A stretch of 64,000 bases of DNA from Rhodospirillales bacterium Ga0074136 (GCA_001464375.1 LNEW01000163.1:25142-89141), one strand, 5' to 3'. Numbered from the stretch's first letter, positions 16,673-26,374 are shown. Notes: a model not told the origin generated them from the sequence alone. Numbers and translations: made by a program.

Positions 16673-17855
16673 ACGCCACCTCAAACAATCCGGCCGCGCC
16701 CTGCCCACCGCCGACGCACATCGTCACCACGACGAATTTCGCGCCGCGCTTCTTGCCTTCGATCAGCGCGTGCCCGGCCATGCGCGCGCCCGACATGCCA
16801 TAGGGATGGCCGATCGAGATCGCGCCGCCATCCACGTTCAGCCTCTCCTGCGGGATATAGATCACCTGGCAGGCGAAGGCCTCGTTCAGCTCCCACAAGC
16901 CGATGTCGTCCATCTTGAGCCCGTGCTGCGCCAGCAGCTTCGGCACCGCGAAGACCGGGCCGATGCCCATCTCCCCCGGGTCGCAGCCGGCCACCGCCAT
17001 GCCGCGATAGATGCCGAGCGGATGCAGGCCGCGGCGCGAGGCTTCCGCTTCTTCCATCAGCACGGCGGCGGAGGCACCGTCCGACAGCTGGCTCGCGTTG
17101 CCGGCGGTGATGAAGCGGCCTTCCTTCACCACCATGCCATCCTTGAAGACCGGCTTGAGCGACTTCAGCCCTTCCAACGTGGTGTCGGCGCGGTTGCCTT
17201 CGTCGCGCGCCAGCGTGGTGGGGACGTCCTTGCTCTCCCCGGTCTCGCGGTTGACCAGCTTCATCACGCTGGCCAGCGGTACGATCTCGTCGTCGAAGGC
17301 GCCGCGGGCCTGGGCGGCGGCGGTGCGCATCTGGCTGGCGAAGGCGTAGTCGTCCTGCGCGTCGCGCGACACGCCGTAGCGGTCCGCGACGATCTCGGCG
17401 GTCTCGAGCATGGACATGTACAGCGCGGGCACGCGTTCCATCAGCGCCGGATCGGCGCGGCGATACCAGTTGGCCTTCTCGTTCTGCACCAGCGAGATCG
17501 ATTCCAGCCCGCCGCCGACCGCGACCTGCATGCCGTCATGCAGGATCTGCTTCGCCGCGGCAGCGATCGCCATCAGGCCGGAGGAACATTGGCGATCGAG
17601 GCTCATGCCCGGCACGCTGTCGGGCAGCCCCGCCGCCAGCGCCACCTGGCGCCCCACATTCGATCCCTGGCAGCCCTGCTGCAGCGCCGCGCCCATGATG
17701 ACGTCCTCGACCTCGGCCGGGTCCAGCTTCGCGCGCTCCACCGCCGCGCGCACGGCGTGCCCGCCCAGCGTCTGCGCGTTGGTGTCGTTGAAGGCGCCGC
17801 GATAGGCACGCCCGATCGGCGTGCGGGCGGTCGAGACGATGACGGCGCTGCGCAT
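16671..17855 (-). CDS. Acetyl-CoA acyltransferase (thiolase)
   Basis: A 394-residue thiolase. The nucleophilic Cys90 sits in [10 protein letters not shown]. The C-terminal catalytic motifs are [18 protein letters not shown] (His) and the second cysteine in [13 protein letters not shown]. It probably catalyses thiolytic cleavage of 3-ketoacyl-CoA (beta-oxidation) or acetoacetyl-CoA exchange; chain-length preference cannot be read. The start at 17855 begins directly with [14 protein letters not shown]. The gene lies 49 bp downstream of a hotdog thioesterase on the same strand, with a hairpin between them. Confidence 0.92.
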   Translation of the reverse strand: MRSAVIVSTARTPIGRAYRGAFNDTNAQTLGGHAVRAAVERAKLDPAEVEDVIMGAALQQGCQGSNVGRQVALAAGLPDSVPGMSLDRQCSSGLMAIAAAAKQILHDGMQVAVGGGLESISLVQNEKANWYRRADPALMERVPALYMSMLETAEIVADRYGVSRDAQDDYAFASQMRTAAAQARGAFDDEIVPLASVMKLVNRETGESKDVPTTLARDEGNRADTTLEGLKSLKPVFKDGMVVKEGRFITAGNASQLSDGASAAVLMEEAEASRRGLHPLGIYRGMAVAGCDPGEMGIGPVFAVPKLLAQHGLKMDDIGLWELNEAFACQVIYIPQERLNVDGGAISIGHPYGMSGARMAGHALIEGKKRGAKFVVVTMCVGGGQGAAGLFEVA

Positions 17856-17867
17856 TGGCGCTTCCTT

Positions 17868-17892
17868 CCCTGCCTGCTTCTTGCAGGCAGGG
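17868..17892 (-). promoter_or_regulatory. Hairpin abutting the thiolase ribosome-binding site
   Basis: A perfect 10-bp stem (CCCTGCCTGC / GCAGGCAGGG) with a five-base loop lies between the thioesterase stop and the thiolase start. In the mRNA its 3' arm runs straight into GGAAGGAAG, the presumed Shine-Dalgarno of the thiolase. It could be a terminator of the thioesterase gene, a processing/stability element, or a control of thiolase translation. Confidence 0.55.
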
Positions 17893-17904
17893 TAGCGCAA
17901 TCGT

Positions 17905-18330
17905 TCAGGGGGCGCCCAGCCGCTTCCACACGCCATCCGCGGTGGCGACGATGCGGCTGCCGACGGTTATCTGCCCGCGCACGAACACGACCGAGCGCGT
18001 GGCGCGCACCGCCTCGCCACGCGCTTCCAGGAATTCGCCGGCCTTGGCGCCCGAGACGAAATGCGTGTTGAGCTGGATGGTCACCACAGGCCCGCGCTGC
18101 GCAGCTTCCCAGCAGGTCGCGCCGAGGATCTGGTCAAGGAACGTCACCAGCATCCCGCCATGGATGATGCCATGCGCATTGCCGTGGCGCGGCTCAGCGA
18201 CCAGGCCGTAGGCCCAGCCGTCGCCCTCCTTCTTCGACCAGAAAGGGCCAACGAGTTCGGGGAAGCCGTCATTGTGCCAGTGCAGGTGCTTCCAGCCATG
18301 GGCGGCGGGGTCGAATTGCGTGTCGGTCAT
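17905..18330 (-). CDS. PaaI-like hotdog-fold thioesterase
   Basis: A 141-residue single hotdog-fold protein of the PaaI/acyl-CoA thioesterase type. The [14 protein letters not shown] segment at 58-71 is the core helix region with the conserved HGG and acidic residue of the active site. [10 protein letters not shown] and VFVRGQI are the following strands. It starts at ATG 18330 ([12 protein letters not shown]). It is divergent from the GST-like gene across 57 bp and upstream of the thiolase on the same strand, so the pair may handle CoA thioesters together. The substrate is unknown. Confidence 0.85.
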   Translation of the reverse strand: MTDTQFDPAAHGWKHLHWHNDGFPELVGPFWSKKEGDGWAYGLVAEPRHGNAHGIIHGGMLVTFLDQILGATCWEAAQRGPVVTIQLNTHFVSGAKAGEFLEARGEAVRATRSVVFVRGQITVGSRIVATADGVWKRLGAP

Positions 18331-18387
18331 CGGCAGGAATTCGCGCAGCGGGCTGGCGGCGTCAATCCGCGGTGGTAGCGTGGTGGG

Positions 18388-19020
18388 ATGAAACTGTTCC
18401 ACGCGCCCGGTTCCCCCTATGCCCGCATCGCCCGGATGGCGGTGATCGAACTCGGCCTGCAGGACCGGGTCGCGGTCGAGGAAGCGACGCTGCGCGACCC
18501 GGCTTCCGTGCTGCTGCCGCACAATCCGGTGGGGCGCGTGCCGTCGCTGCTGCTGGCGGATGGCACGACCATCACCGAGACCACGCCGGTGCTGATGGCG
18601 CTCGATTCGCTGGTGGCGCCCGAGCGCCGCCTGCTGCCGGGCGCGGACCGTCCGCGCGCGTTGGCGGGCTACGGCCGCGTGCTCGGCATGATGGACGGCA
18701 TCGCGGTGTGGAACCGCGAATTGCGGCGGCCGGAGCATGAACGCTCGCCGGGCGTGATCGCGCTGGAGGCGTTGCGCGCGGTGCGCGTGGCCGACGCGCT
18801 GGAGCGTGATGTCGCGACGGGCGTCTTCGCGCAGCACGATGCCGCCTGGTTCGCGCTGGTGGCGATGCTGGGCTATTGCGAGCGACGCCACACGACCTTC
18901 AATTGGCGCCAGGGGCGGCCGACGCTGTCGGCGTGGTTCGACGCGGCACAGCCCCGCCCGAGCGTGGCGCAGACCGTGCCGCCCGCCGGGATGGGCGGCA
19001 GCGCGCCGCCTCTGCGCTGA
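18388..19020 (+). CDS. Glutathione S-transferase family protein
   Basis: A 210-residue protein with the GST layout. The N-terminal thioredoxin-like domain begins KLFHAPGSPYARIARMAV, where the Ser/Tyr near residues 9-11 are the usual catalytic positions. NPVGRVPSLLLADG at 46-59 carries the cis-proline. TITETTPVLMAL supplies the Glu-Thr/Ser pair that contacts glutathione. A helical C-terminal domain follows from about residue 85. No membrane segment is present. Its stop TGA is immediately followed by the convergent stop of the Bug-protein gene at 19021, so the two genes abut tail to tail without a gap. Confidence 0.85.
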   Translation: MKLFHAPGSPYARIARMAVIELGLQDRVAVEEATLRDPASVLLPHNPVGRVPSLLLADGTTITETTPVLMALDSLVAPERRLLPGADRPRALAGYGRVLGMMDGIAVWNRELRRPEHERSPGVIALEALRAVRVADALERDVATGVFAQHDAAWFALVAMLGYCERRHTTFNWRQGRPTLSAWFDAAQPRPSVAQTVPPAGMGGSAPPLR

Positions 19021-20001
19021 TCAGCCAGGCATGCGTATGCCGCGGCGGCGAATGAGGCCGCCCCACTTCTCCGATTCCGCCGTCCAGTAGGCGGCGAATT
19101 CCGCCGGGCTGCTGCCGACCGGGTCGGCGCCCTGCGCGATGATCTGCTGGCGGAAGGCGGCGTCCGTGACGGCGGCGCGCACCGCCTGCGACAGCCGCGT
19201 GGTGATCGCCTCCGGCAGGTTGGCCGGTGCCATCAGCGCCATGTCCGTGGAGGATTCGAAGCCCGTCACGCCGGCTTCCTGCAGCGTCGGCACATCCTGC
19301 GCGAGTGGCGATCGGGTGGCGGTGCTCACCGCCAGCAGCTTCAACGTGCCGCCGGCGCGGTGCGGCAGTGCGGTGATGGCATCGATGAAGGACATCTTGG
19401 TCTCGCCCGCCAGCACCGCCTGCGCCGATGGCGCGCCGCCGCGATAGGGCACGTGCACCATGTTGAGCCCGGCGGCCGCCATCAGCAATTCGGTGGCGAG
19501 GTGGCTGGTCGCACCGATGCCGGCGGATGAGAAGTTGATCTCGCCCGGCCGCGCACGGACATAGGCGAGGAATTCCTGGATGGTGTTCACCGGCACCGAG
19601 GGATGCACGCAGACCGACTGCGCCGTGCGCGCCACCAGGGAAATGCCGGTGAACGCCCCGCGATTGTCATAGGGCAATGGGCTGATCAGGTGCGGCGCGA
19701 TGGCATAGGTGCTGTTGGTCGCGAACAGCAGCGTGTACCCGTCGGGTCGCTGCTGTGCGACATGGTTGTGGCCGATGGTGCCCGAGGCGCCGGCGCGGTT
19801 CTCGACCACGAAGTTCTGCCCGAACACCGTGGTGAAGCGCTGCGCGAAAAGCCGCGTCATGGTGTCCGACGATCCGCCGGCGGGCCACGGGTTCACCATG
19901 GTGACCGGCCGCGCAGGCCAGGGCGCCTGCGCTTGCGCGCTGCGCAGCGCCGGCACGGCGAGGGTTGCGGCAAGCAGTGCGCGGCGATTCAGCGTGATCA
20001 T
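19021..20001 (-). CDS. Bug/TctC-family periplasmic substrate-binding protein
   Basis: A 326-residue receptor with a signal peptide (ITLNRRALLAATLAVPALRSAQA, cleavage near 24). Family blocks are WPARPVTMVNPWPAGG, FVVENRAGASG, NFSSAGIGATSH and VHVPYRGGAPSAQA. It overlaps the end of hyuA by four bases (ATGA), so it is translationally coupled to the hydantoinase-type genes. That ties this Bug protein to uptake of whatever compound HyuA/HyuB open, for example a cyclic amide or oxoproline-like molecule. This is inference from position. Confidence 0.92.
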   Translation of the reverse strand: MITLNRRALLAATLAVPALRSAQAQAPWPARPVTMVNPWPAGGSSDTMTRLFAQRFTTVFGQNFVVENRAGASGTIGHNHVAQQRPDGYTLLFATNSTYAIAPHLISPLPYDNRGAFTGISLVARTAQSVCVHPSVPVNTIQEFLAYVRARPGEINFSSAGIGATSHLATELLMAAAGLNMVHVPYRGGAPSAQAVLAGETKMSFIDAITALPHRAGGTLKLLAVSTATRSPLAQDVPTLQEAGVTGFESSTDMALMAPANLPEAITTRLSQAVRAAVTDAAFRQQIIAQGADPVGSSPAEFAAYWTAESEKWGGLIRRRGIRMPG

Positions 20002-22118
20002 GGCGTGGCCTCCTGGGGGGTCGGAAGGTCGATGACGAGGTTGCGGAAGGCGTCCACCACGGCGGTGGCGCCGGGCGGGATGGCGCAGGTGGATTCGCGT
20101 TCCTCCACCAGCGCGGGGCCGGCCAGCGTCGCGCCCGGACCAAGCGCGTAGCGGTCATAGACCGCGCAATCCTGCCAGCCATGGGTTTCGAACAACGCGC
20201 GTCGCGTCCCGCGCCGGGCGGTGCGGCCCTCGATGATATTGGCACCCTTCATGTCGATGTCGCGCCCTGGCGCGGCGGCGGCAAGGCGCCAGGTCATCGC
20301 CTCGATCGGCAATTCATCCAGCGCGCGGCCGAAGCGTTCGCGATAGGAGGCCAGGAAGGATTCGCGAATCGCAGGCAGGTCGGCGGCGGTCGGCGTCAGC
20401 GTAGGGAGCGGCACCGGGATCTCGAAGCCCTGACCGACGTATCGCATGTCGGCGGCGGGGCGGAACACTATGGTCGACGGGTCAGCCCCCGCGCCGGTCA
20501 GCAGCGCGCGCGCTTCCTCCACCATCTCGGCATAGAGCTCCGCCACCTTGGGCCAGTCGATGCGTTCGATCCGCCCGACCAGGGACCGCACCAGGTCGGT
20601 CGCCGGCGGCGCCACCAGGAAGCCCAGCGCGGAGGCCACACCGGCGCCGAGCGGCACCACCACGCGCTTCATCTTCAGCAGCCGCGCGAGGTCGCAGGCA
20701 TGCACCGGTCCCGCGCCGCCGAAGGCGATCAGCGTGTAGCGCCGCGGGTCGCGGCCTTTCTCGGCCAGGTGCATGCGCGTAGCGGCCGCCATGGTCTCGT
20801 CCACGATGCGGCGGATGCCCAGCGCCGCGTCGTCCGGCGTGACGTTCAGCGATGTCGCAAGCCGATCGGTCACCGCGCGCTTCACCGCATCGAGGTCGAG
20901 GGCCATCTCGCCACCCAGGAAATAGGATGGGTCGAGGCGGCCGAGCACCAGGTCGGAATCGGTCACGGTCGGTTCCGTGCCGCCGCGCCCGTAGCAGATC
21001 GGGCCCGGCTTCGCGCCGGCGCTGCGCGGGCCGACCTTCATCAGGCCGGACCCTTCCTCGACGCGCGCGATGGACCCACCGCCCGCGCCGATCTCGATCA
21101 TGTCGACCACGCTGACCTTGAGCGGCAGGCCCGATCCCTTCTGGAAGCGCCGCACGCGTCCCGCTTCGAATTCGAATTTGCGGTCGGGCGCGCCGTTTTC
21201 GATCAGGCACATCTTCGCGGTGGTGCCGCCCATGTCGTAGGACACGACGTGATCGAGGCCGGATTGCTTCGCCAGCCACGACGCCGCCATGGCACCCGCG
21301 GCGGGACCGGACTCGATCAGGCGGATCGGGTAGTCCTTCGCCTCCTGCACGGAAGCGATGCCGCCACCCGACAGCATCACATACAGTGCGCCGGTGACGC
21401 CCATCTCCGCGAGGCGTGCTTCCAGCCGGTCGAGGTAGCGCAGCATGCGCGGCTGCACATAGGCATTGGCACAAGCAGTGGAGATGCGTTCGAATTCGCG
21501 GATCTCGGGCGCCACCGACGACGACAGCGTGATGGCGATGCCCGGGTGCGCGGCGCGGACAATGTCCGCCGCGCGGCGTTCGTGCCGCGGGTCGCGCCAG
21601 GCATGCATGAAGCCGATGGCGATGGCTTCGACACCCTGCGCGACCAGCGCATCCGCCTGGCGGCGGACCGCGGCCTCGTCGAGCGGCTTCAGCTCGGTCC
21701 CATGGACATCGAGCCGCCCCGGCACCTCGAGCCGCAGCGCGCGCGGCACCAGCGTGGGCGCGGGTTCGAGGAACAGGTCGTACAGGTCGTAGCGGGTTTC
21801 CTTGCCGATCTCGATGGAATCGCGGAAGCCCTCGGTCGTCAGCAGCCCGACCTTGCAGCCGGTGCGCTCGATGATGGTGTTGGTGACCAGCGTGGTGCCA
21901 TGCACCACCGAATGCAGCGCGCCGGGTGGCAGGCCGGTCTCCTCCAGCAGCCGCGCGATGCCGGCGATGATGGCTTCCGAGGGATCATCCGGCGTGGTCA
22001 GGCGCTTGCCGGTGGCCACCATGTTGCGCGTGGGGTCGTGCAGCACGAAGTCGGTGAAGGTGCCGCCGACATCCACGCCGATGCGCGCGGTTGCGTTCTG
22101 GCCAAAGGTCGCGCTCAT
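19998..22118 (-). CDS. Hydantoinase/oxoprolinase subunit A family protein
   Basis: A 706-residue ATP-dependent ring-opening enzyme subunit (HyuA, also called the acetone carboxylase beta/N-methylhydantoinase A family). The N-terminal ATP-binding motif of the actin-like fold is RIGVDVGGTFTDFVLHD at about 12-28. DMGGTTAKMCLI near residue 298 is the second phosphate motif, and AFGGAGPVHACDLAR near 466 follows. It pairs with the HyuB gene, which overlaps its start by four bases. The family cleaves 5-oxoproline, hydantoins or similar lactams with ATP. Substrate cannot be assigned. Confidence 0.92.
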   Translation of the reverse strand: MSATFGQNATARIGVDVGGTFTDFVLHDPTRNMVATGKRLTTPDDPSEAIIAGIARLLEETGLPPGALHSVVHGTTLVTNTIIERTGCKVGLLTTEGFRDSIEIGKETRYDLYDLFLEPAPTLVPRALRLEVPGRLDVHGTELKPLDEAAVRRQADALVAQGVEAIAIGFMHAWRDPRHERRAADIVRAAHPGIAITLSSSVAPEIREFERISTACANAYVQPRMLRYLDRLEARLAEMGVTGALYVMLSGGGIASVQEAKDYPIRLIESGPAAGAMAASWLAKQSGLDHVVSYDMGGTTAKMCLIENGAPDRKFEFEAGRVRRFQKGSGLPLKVSVVDMIEIGAGGGSIARVEEGSGLMKVGPRSAGAKPGPICYGRGGTEPTVTDSDLVLGRLDPSYFLGGEMALDLDAVKRAVTDRLATSLNVTPDDAALGIRRIVDETMAAATRMHLAEKGRDPRRYTLIAFGGAGPVHACDLARLLKMKRVVVPLGAGVASALGFLVAPPATDLVRSLVGRIERIDWPKVAELYAEMVEEARALLTGAGADPSTIVFRPAADMRYVGQGFEIPVPLPTLTPTAADLPAIRESFLASYRERFGRALDELPIEAMTWRLAAAAPGRDIDMKGANIIEGRTARRGTRRALFETHGWQDCAVYDRYALGPGATLAGPALVEERESTCAIPPGATAVVDAFRNLVIDLPTPQEATP

Positions 22119-23767
22119 GGCTTCACCCCGTAGTCGCGCGCCGCGCCTTCGGGCGTCACATAGCCATTGCGGATATCCTCAGCCAGCGCCGCCGGATCGC
22201 GATCTTTCGGGTCGCCGTATCCGCCGCCACCCGGGTAGTGCATGCGCAGCCGCGCACCGGCCGCGACCGTGCTGCGCGACTTCGGATGCGGGCGCGTGCC
22301 ATCCGCCAGCTCGATCACCGCCGCCGCACCTGCGCTGCCGCCGAGCACGCCCTGCGCCGGATGGTCGCGCCGGTCCGACAGCAGCGACAGCCGCACTGCA
22401 TCGGGCGCGCGCACCTCGATCTCGACATCCTGCCCGAGCCCGCCACGGAACCGTCCCGCACCGCCGGAATCCGGCAGCAACTGCTTCTTCCACACCAGCA
22501 GCGGCGCGACGGATTCGTACGCCTCGATCGACCCCGCGCCGACATTGGTCGGGAAGGCAGTGGTCGGCAGGCCGTCGCGATGCGGCGCCGCACCCATGCC
22601 ACCGCTCGCGAACAATACCTGGGAGAAGCGGTCGCCCTCGATGTCATAGCCGCTGAACAGCGCGCGCATGGTCGGCGCGCCGCCGCATTCGGCGATGATG
22701 CGGTCGGGCATGATCGGCGCCAGCGCCTTGTAGATCGCACCCGCCAGCAGATGCCCCGTCAGCTGCCGTGCGGAGCACGGCGCGGGGAAGCGCGGGTTCA
22801 GGATGCTGCCGTCCGGCGCGGCGACGGTGATCGCCTGGTAGGATCCCTCGTTGCGCGGCGTGAAGGGATCCAGCGCGCACTTCACCGGATAGACCGAATA
22901 GGCGTGGGTGTAGTTCATCACGCAGTTGATGCCGCGATCCACCTGCCGCGATGTGCCGGCAAAGTCGATATGCATGGTGTCGTCGCGAATGGTGACTTCG
23001 CATTCGATGCGTGTGATCGCCTCGTCGAAGCCATCGGCTTCCAGCGTGCTGCGCCAGGTGCCGTCCGGCAGCGCCGCGATGGCGCGGCGCATCGCCGCAT
23101 CGGTGCGCGCCGACAATGCGCGCGACAGGCCCTGCAGGTCCGGCAACCCGGTGTCGCCGAGGAATTCCGCAACGCCGCGCGCGCAGACCTGGTTCGCCAC
23201 GACCTGCGCCTCGAGGTCGCCCATCACCTGGCGCGGGACGCGCACATTGGACAGCAGCACATCCACCAGGTCTTCGTTGCGCGTGCCTTCGCGATACAGC
23301 CGAGCCGGTGGGATGCGGATGCCTTCCTCGAACAATTCGCGGCAATCGGCCGACCACAGCGAGCCGCCGACATCGGGCGAATGCGCGATCGATCCCGCAA
23401 AGCCCACCAGCGCCCCGCGATGGAAGATCGGCGTGACTGCGGTGAAATCCGGCAAATGCCCGGTGGCGAGCCAGGGATCATTGGTGATGACACAATCGCC
23501 CGGCCGCCAGGTCTCGGCGGGAAAGCGCTCCAGGAAGTGCTTCGTCGTCTTCGGCAGGATGCAGGAAAACGAGGCGATACCGCCGGTATTCTCGCTGACG
23601 CTGTCGCCGTTGCGATCCATCAGCACCGTGGCGAAGTCGTTGGACTCGCGCACGATGGTGGAGAAGGCGGTGCGCAACAGGCCGGTGGCGGCCTCGTCGG
23701 CGATGGAGATCAACCGGGACCAGTGGATCTCGAGGCTGATGGGGTCGAAGGCGGCGTGATCGGTCAT
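22115..23767 (-). CDS. Hydantoinase/oxoprolinase subunit B family protein
   Basis: A 550-residue HyuB partner. The start at 23767 gives the family's opening DPISLEIHWSRLISIADEAATGLLRTAFSTIVRESNDF (landmarks in part). Later landmarks are NDPWLATGHLPDF, FAGSIAHSPDVGG, and the glycine-rich ending YPGGGGYGDP before the last 30 residues. Together with HyuA it forms the hydrolase complex. It lies 43 bp downstream of an MFS gene and overlaps hyuA with ATGA. Soluble, normal length, no sign of damage. Confidence 0.92.
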   Translation of the reverse strand: MTDHAAFDPISLEIHWSRLISIADEAATGLLRTAFSTIVRESNDFATVLMDRNGDSVSENTGGIASFSCILPKTTKHFLERFPAETWRPGDCVITNDPWLATGHLPDFTAVTPIFHRGALVGFAGSIAHSPDVGGSLWSADCRELFEEGIRIPPARLYREGTRNEDLVDVLLSNVRVPRQVMGDLEAQVVANQVCARGVAEFLGDTGLPDLQGLSRALSARTDAAMRRAIAALPDGTWRSTLEADGFDEAITRIECEVTIRDDTMHIDFAGTSRQVDRGINCVMNYTHAYSVYPVKCALDPFTPRNEGSYQAITVAAPDGSILNPRFPAPCSARQLTGHLLAGAIYKALAPIMPDRIIAECGGAPTMRALFSGYDIEGDRFSQVLFASGGMGAAPHRDGLPTTAFPTNVGAGSIEAYESVAPLLVWKKQLLPDSGGAGRFRGGLGQDVEIEVRAPDAVRLSLLSDRRDHPAQGVLGGSAGAAAVIELADGTRPHPKSRSTVAAGARLRMHYPGGGGYGDPKDRDPAALAEDIRNGYVTPEGAARDYGVKP

Positions 23768-23810
23768 GGCGGTGATGGTTCCCGCGCCGCGCGGTTTGCG
23801 CAACCCCTGC

Positions 23811-24956
23811 TCAGCGTTGGGGCCGGGCCAGCGCCAGCGCCGCGCCGACCAACGCCGCGCCCGCCGCCAGCGGCCCGAAGCCCGCGAAGCCGAAGGCCAC
23901 CATGACCCAGCCACCGATCGCCGTCGCGCCGAGCCAGCCGAAGCTTGCCGAGGTCACGTTCAGCCCGAGCACGGTCCCGCGCACCTCGTCCGGCACATTG
24001 GCCAGAGCCGCCATCAGGGAAGGCCGCGCGATCGCGTTGATGAAGATATACGCGAAGCCCATCGCGACGGTCGCGAACAGCCCGGGCACCCAGCCATACA
24101 GCACCAGCGCCACCACCGCGGACCCAAGCATCGCGCCCGCGAATACGTGCAGGCGGTTCGGCAGCCGGTCCGCCATCTGCCCGCCCACCACCGTGCCAAG
24201 GATATTGCCCAGCGCGATCACCGCGAGAGGGATTGCCACACCCGCCGGCGACAGGCCGTAGGACACCTGCAGGAAGGTCGCGAAATACACCACCGAGACG
24301 CCGTAGCAGACGCGCTCCGCCACCCCCATCGCGAGCAGCCGCAGCACCGGGCCGGTCATGGCGCCGCGCAGGCTCGGCCGTGCGGCGGAAGCAGCACGCA
24401 CCGCACCAGCCGGGCGCAGCGTGGTGGCGAACAGACCCAGCGCCGCCAGCAGCGCGATCGCTCCCACGCCCAGGCTCACGCCACGCCAGCCGATGACGCT
24501 GCCCGCCCAGGCCGCGAGGGGCACGCCTACCAGCAACGACAAGGATTGCCCCGCCATCACCCAGCCCAGCGCGCGCCCTCGCTGGCGGTCCACCGTGCGC
24601 GCGGACGCCTCGGTCATGATCACGCCGGTGAAGCCGCCCGCGCAGGCGCCGGCCAGTGTCACCGCCAGCGCCACGCTCCAGTACTCCGGCGATGCCGCGA
24701 CACCCACCAGGCACAGCGCCAGGCCGATCGGGCCACCGACCAGGAAGGGCCGCCGCCCCCAGCGATCCGACGCCGCGCCGGCCATCAGCGAGGTGATGCC
24801 CCAGGCGATCGACGTCATCGCCATCAGGTTCGCCACCATCGGCAGGCTGGTGCCGAGGTCGCGCGCCATGTCGATCAGGAAGGGCGCGCGCGTCGTGCCG
24901 CTGGATGACGCGGCGAACATGCCCAGGCACGCTGCCGCCAGCAGCGCCCAGGGCAT
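23811..24956 (-). CDS. Major facilitator superfamily transporter
   Basis: A 381-residue MFS permease with about 12 hydrophobic segments. The A-loop motif GAASDRWGRRP near residues 60-70, between TM2 and TM3, is diagnostic, and GGQMADRLPNR near 263-273 is its counterpart in the second half. The start at 24956 opens straight into the first membrane segment (PWALLAAACLGMFAASSS). It begins 17 bp after the transaminase stop and precedes hyuB by 43 bp, so it probably carries the substrate or product of the same pathway. Direction and ligand are unknown. Confidence 0.88.
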   Translation of the reverse strand: MPWALLAAACLGMFAASSSGTTRAPFLIDMARDLGTSLPMVANLMAMTSIAWGITSLMAGAASDRWGRRPFLVGGPIGLALCLVGVAASPEYWSVALAVTLAGACAGGFTGVIMTEASARTVDRQRGRALGWVMAGQSLSLLVGVPLAAWAGSVIGWRGVSLGVGAIALLAALGLFATTLRPAGAVRAASAARPSLRGAMTGPVLRLLAMGVAERVCYGVSVVYFATFLQVSYGLSPAGVAIPLAVIALGNILGTVVGGQMADRLPNRLHVFAGAMLGSAVVALVLYGWVPGLFATVAMGFAYIFINAIARPSLMAALANVPDEVRGTVLGLNVTSASFGWLGATAIGGWVMVAFGFAGFGPLAAGAALVGAALALARPQR

Positions 24957-24973
24957 GCTCGGGAGAGGCTGGG

Positions 24974-26374
24974 TCAGCCCGCGCCGGCCATCTTCGCGAC
25001 GGTATGACCCAGCGCGCGGTCCAGCACCTCGACCAGCGTGTCGCATTCGGTGCGCGTGATCACCAACGGCGGTGAGAGCACGATGGTGTTGGAATGCCGC
25101 GACCCGCCGCCGGAGCGCCCGACGATCACGCCATTGGCCTTGCAGAATTCCACCACGCCCCCGACCAGCGCGCCATCGAGCTGCACCTTGCTCTCGCGGT
25201 CGGTCACCAGCTCGATGCCGATGAGCAGGCCCTTGCCGCGGATGTCGCCGGTGATGCCGTGCTTCCACAGCGCCGCGCGCAGGTTGTCCATCAGGTAGGC
25301 GCCCATGGTGGCGGCGCGTTCGGGCAGCTTTTCCTCGAGCATGATCTCGATGTTGCGCACCGCGACCGCCGCCGCCGCGGGGTGCCCACCATAGGTGTTC
25401 ACCTGCATCACCTGGCGCGATTCCGCGACCTCGCCGAGGAAACTCTCGAAAACCCGGTTCTTCACCACCGTGGCGGCAATCGGCAGGTAGGCGGAGACGA
25501 TCCCCTTCGCCACCGCCATGATGTCGGGGCTGATGCCGTAGTGCTGGTGGCCGAACATCTTGCCGGTGCGTCCGAAGCCGTTGATCACCTCATCGACATG
25601 CAGCAGCACGTCGTACTTCCGGCAGATGGCCTCGACCTTCAGCAGGTAGTCGTCCGGCGGCACAGCCACGCCCACGCCGGACATGATCGGTTCGACGATG
25701 ACCTCGGCCACGGTCTGCGGACCCTCGGCCTGGATCGCGGCCTCGAAGGCGGTGGCGCAGGCCGTCTTGCAGGACGGGTATTCCAGGCCGTAGGGGCAGC
25801 GGTAGCAGGTGGGTGCCGGCACGTGGATGAACTCGCCCGCGAAGGGCTCGAACTTCATCTTGCGCTCGCCCATGCCGCCGGCCGCCAGCGTGGCGAGCGT
25901 GGTGCCGTGATAGGCGTAGTGGCGCGCGATGGTCTTGAAGCGGAACTGGCCGGGGAATTCGTGCTTGGCGTATTGGCGGGCGACCTTGAAGCCGGCCTCG
26001 TTGGCCTCGGAGCCTGAATTCACGAAGTAGCTGTGGTAGTCGCCGCCCATCAGCGTGTTGATCTGCTCGGCCAGGCGCGCGGCGGGCAGGTTCATGGCCG
26101 TGTGCGGGTAGTAGGCCATCTGCTCCATCTGCTCGGCGGCGATCTGCGCGAGCTCGGTGCGGCCATAGCCGATGTTCACGCACCACAGCCCGGCCATGGC
26201 GTCGAGGTACGAGGTGCCGTCGGCATCGGTGATGGTCGAACCTCGCGCGCCGGTCACCACCATCTGCGACTTCTCCAGCGCCTTGTGCTGGAGGATCGGG
26301 TGCATGACGTTCTGCAGGTCCTGCGCGACGACGCGCCGGCGTTCCTCGGGATCGGGCTGGTTGGTGAGCGACAT
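24974..26374 (-). CDS. Class III omega-amino acid:pyruvate-type aminotransferase
   Basis: A 466-residue PLP enzyme of the fold-type I class III group, related to taurine:pyruvate and beta-alanine:pyruvate transaminases. Blocks seen are YFVNSGSEANEAGFKVAR (PLP phosphate site), YHGTTLATL, VDEVINGFGRTG with the PLP-nitrogen aspartate, and MAVAKGIVSAYLP with the Schiff-base lysine. A short Cys-rich stretch CYRCPYGLEYPSCKTAC near residues 191-207 is common in this subgroup. It leads the leftward run transaminase-MFS-hyuB-hyuA-Bug, suggesting it handles an amino or keto product of the ring-opening step. Confidence 0.9.
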   Translation of the reverse strand: MSLTNQPDPEERRRVVAQDLQNVMHPILQHKALEKSQMVVTGARGSTITDADGTSYLDAMAGLWCVNIGYGRTELAQIAAEQMEQMAYYPHTAMNLPAARLAEQINTLMGGDYHSYFVNSGSEANEAGFKVARQYAKHEFPGQFRFKTIARHYAYHGTTLATLAAGGMGERKMKFEPFAGEFIHVPAPTCYRCPYGLEYPSCKTACATAFEAAIQAEGPQTVAEVIVEPIMSGVGVAVPPDDYLLKVEAICRKYDVLLHVDEVINGFGRTGKMFGHQHYGISPDIMAVAKGIVSAYLPIAATVVKNRVFESFLGEVAESRQVMQVNTYGGHPAAAAVAVRNIEIMLEEKLPERAATMGAYLMDNLRAALWKHGITGDIRGKGLLIGIELVTDRESKVQLDGALVGGVVEFCKANGVIVGRSGGGSRHSNTIVLSPPLVITRTECDTLVEVLDRALGHTVAKMAGAG

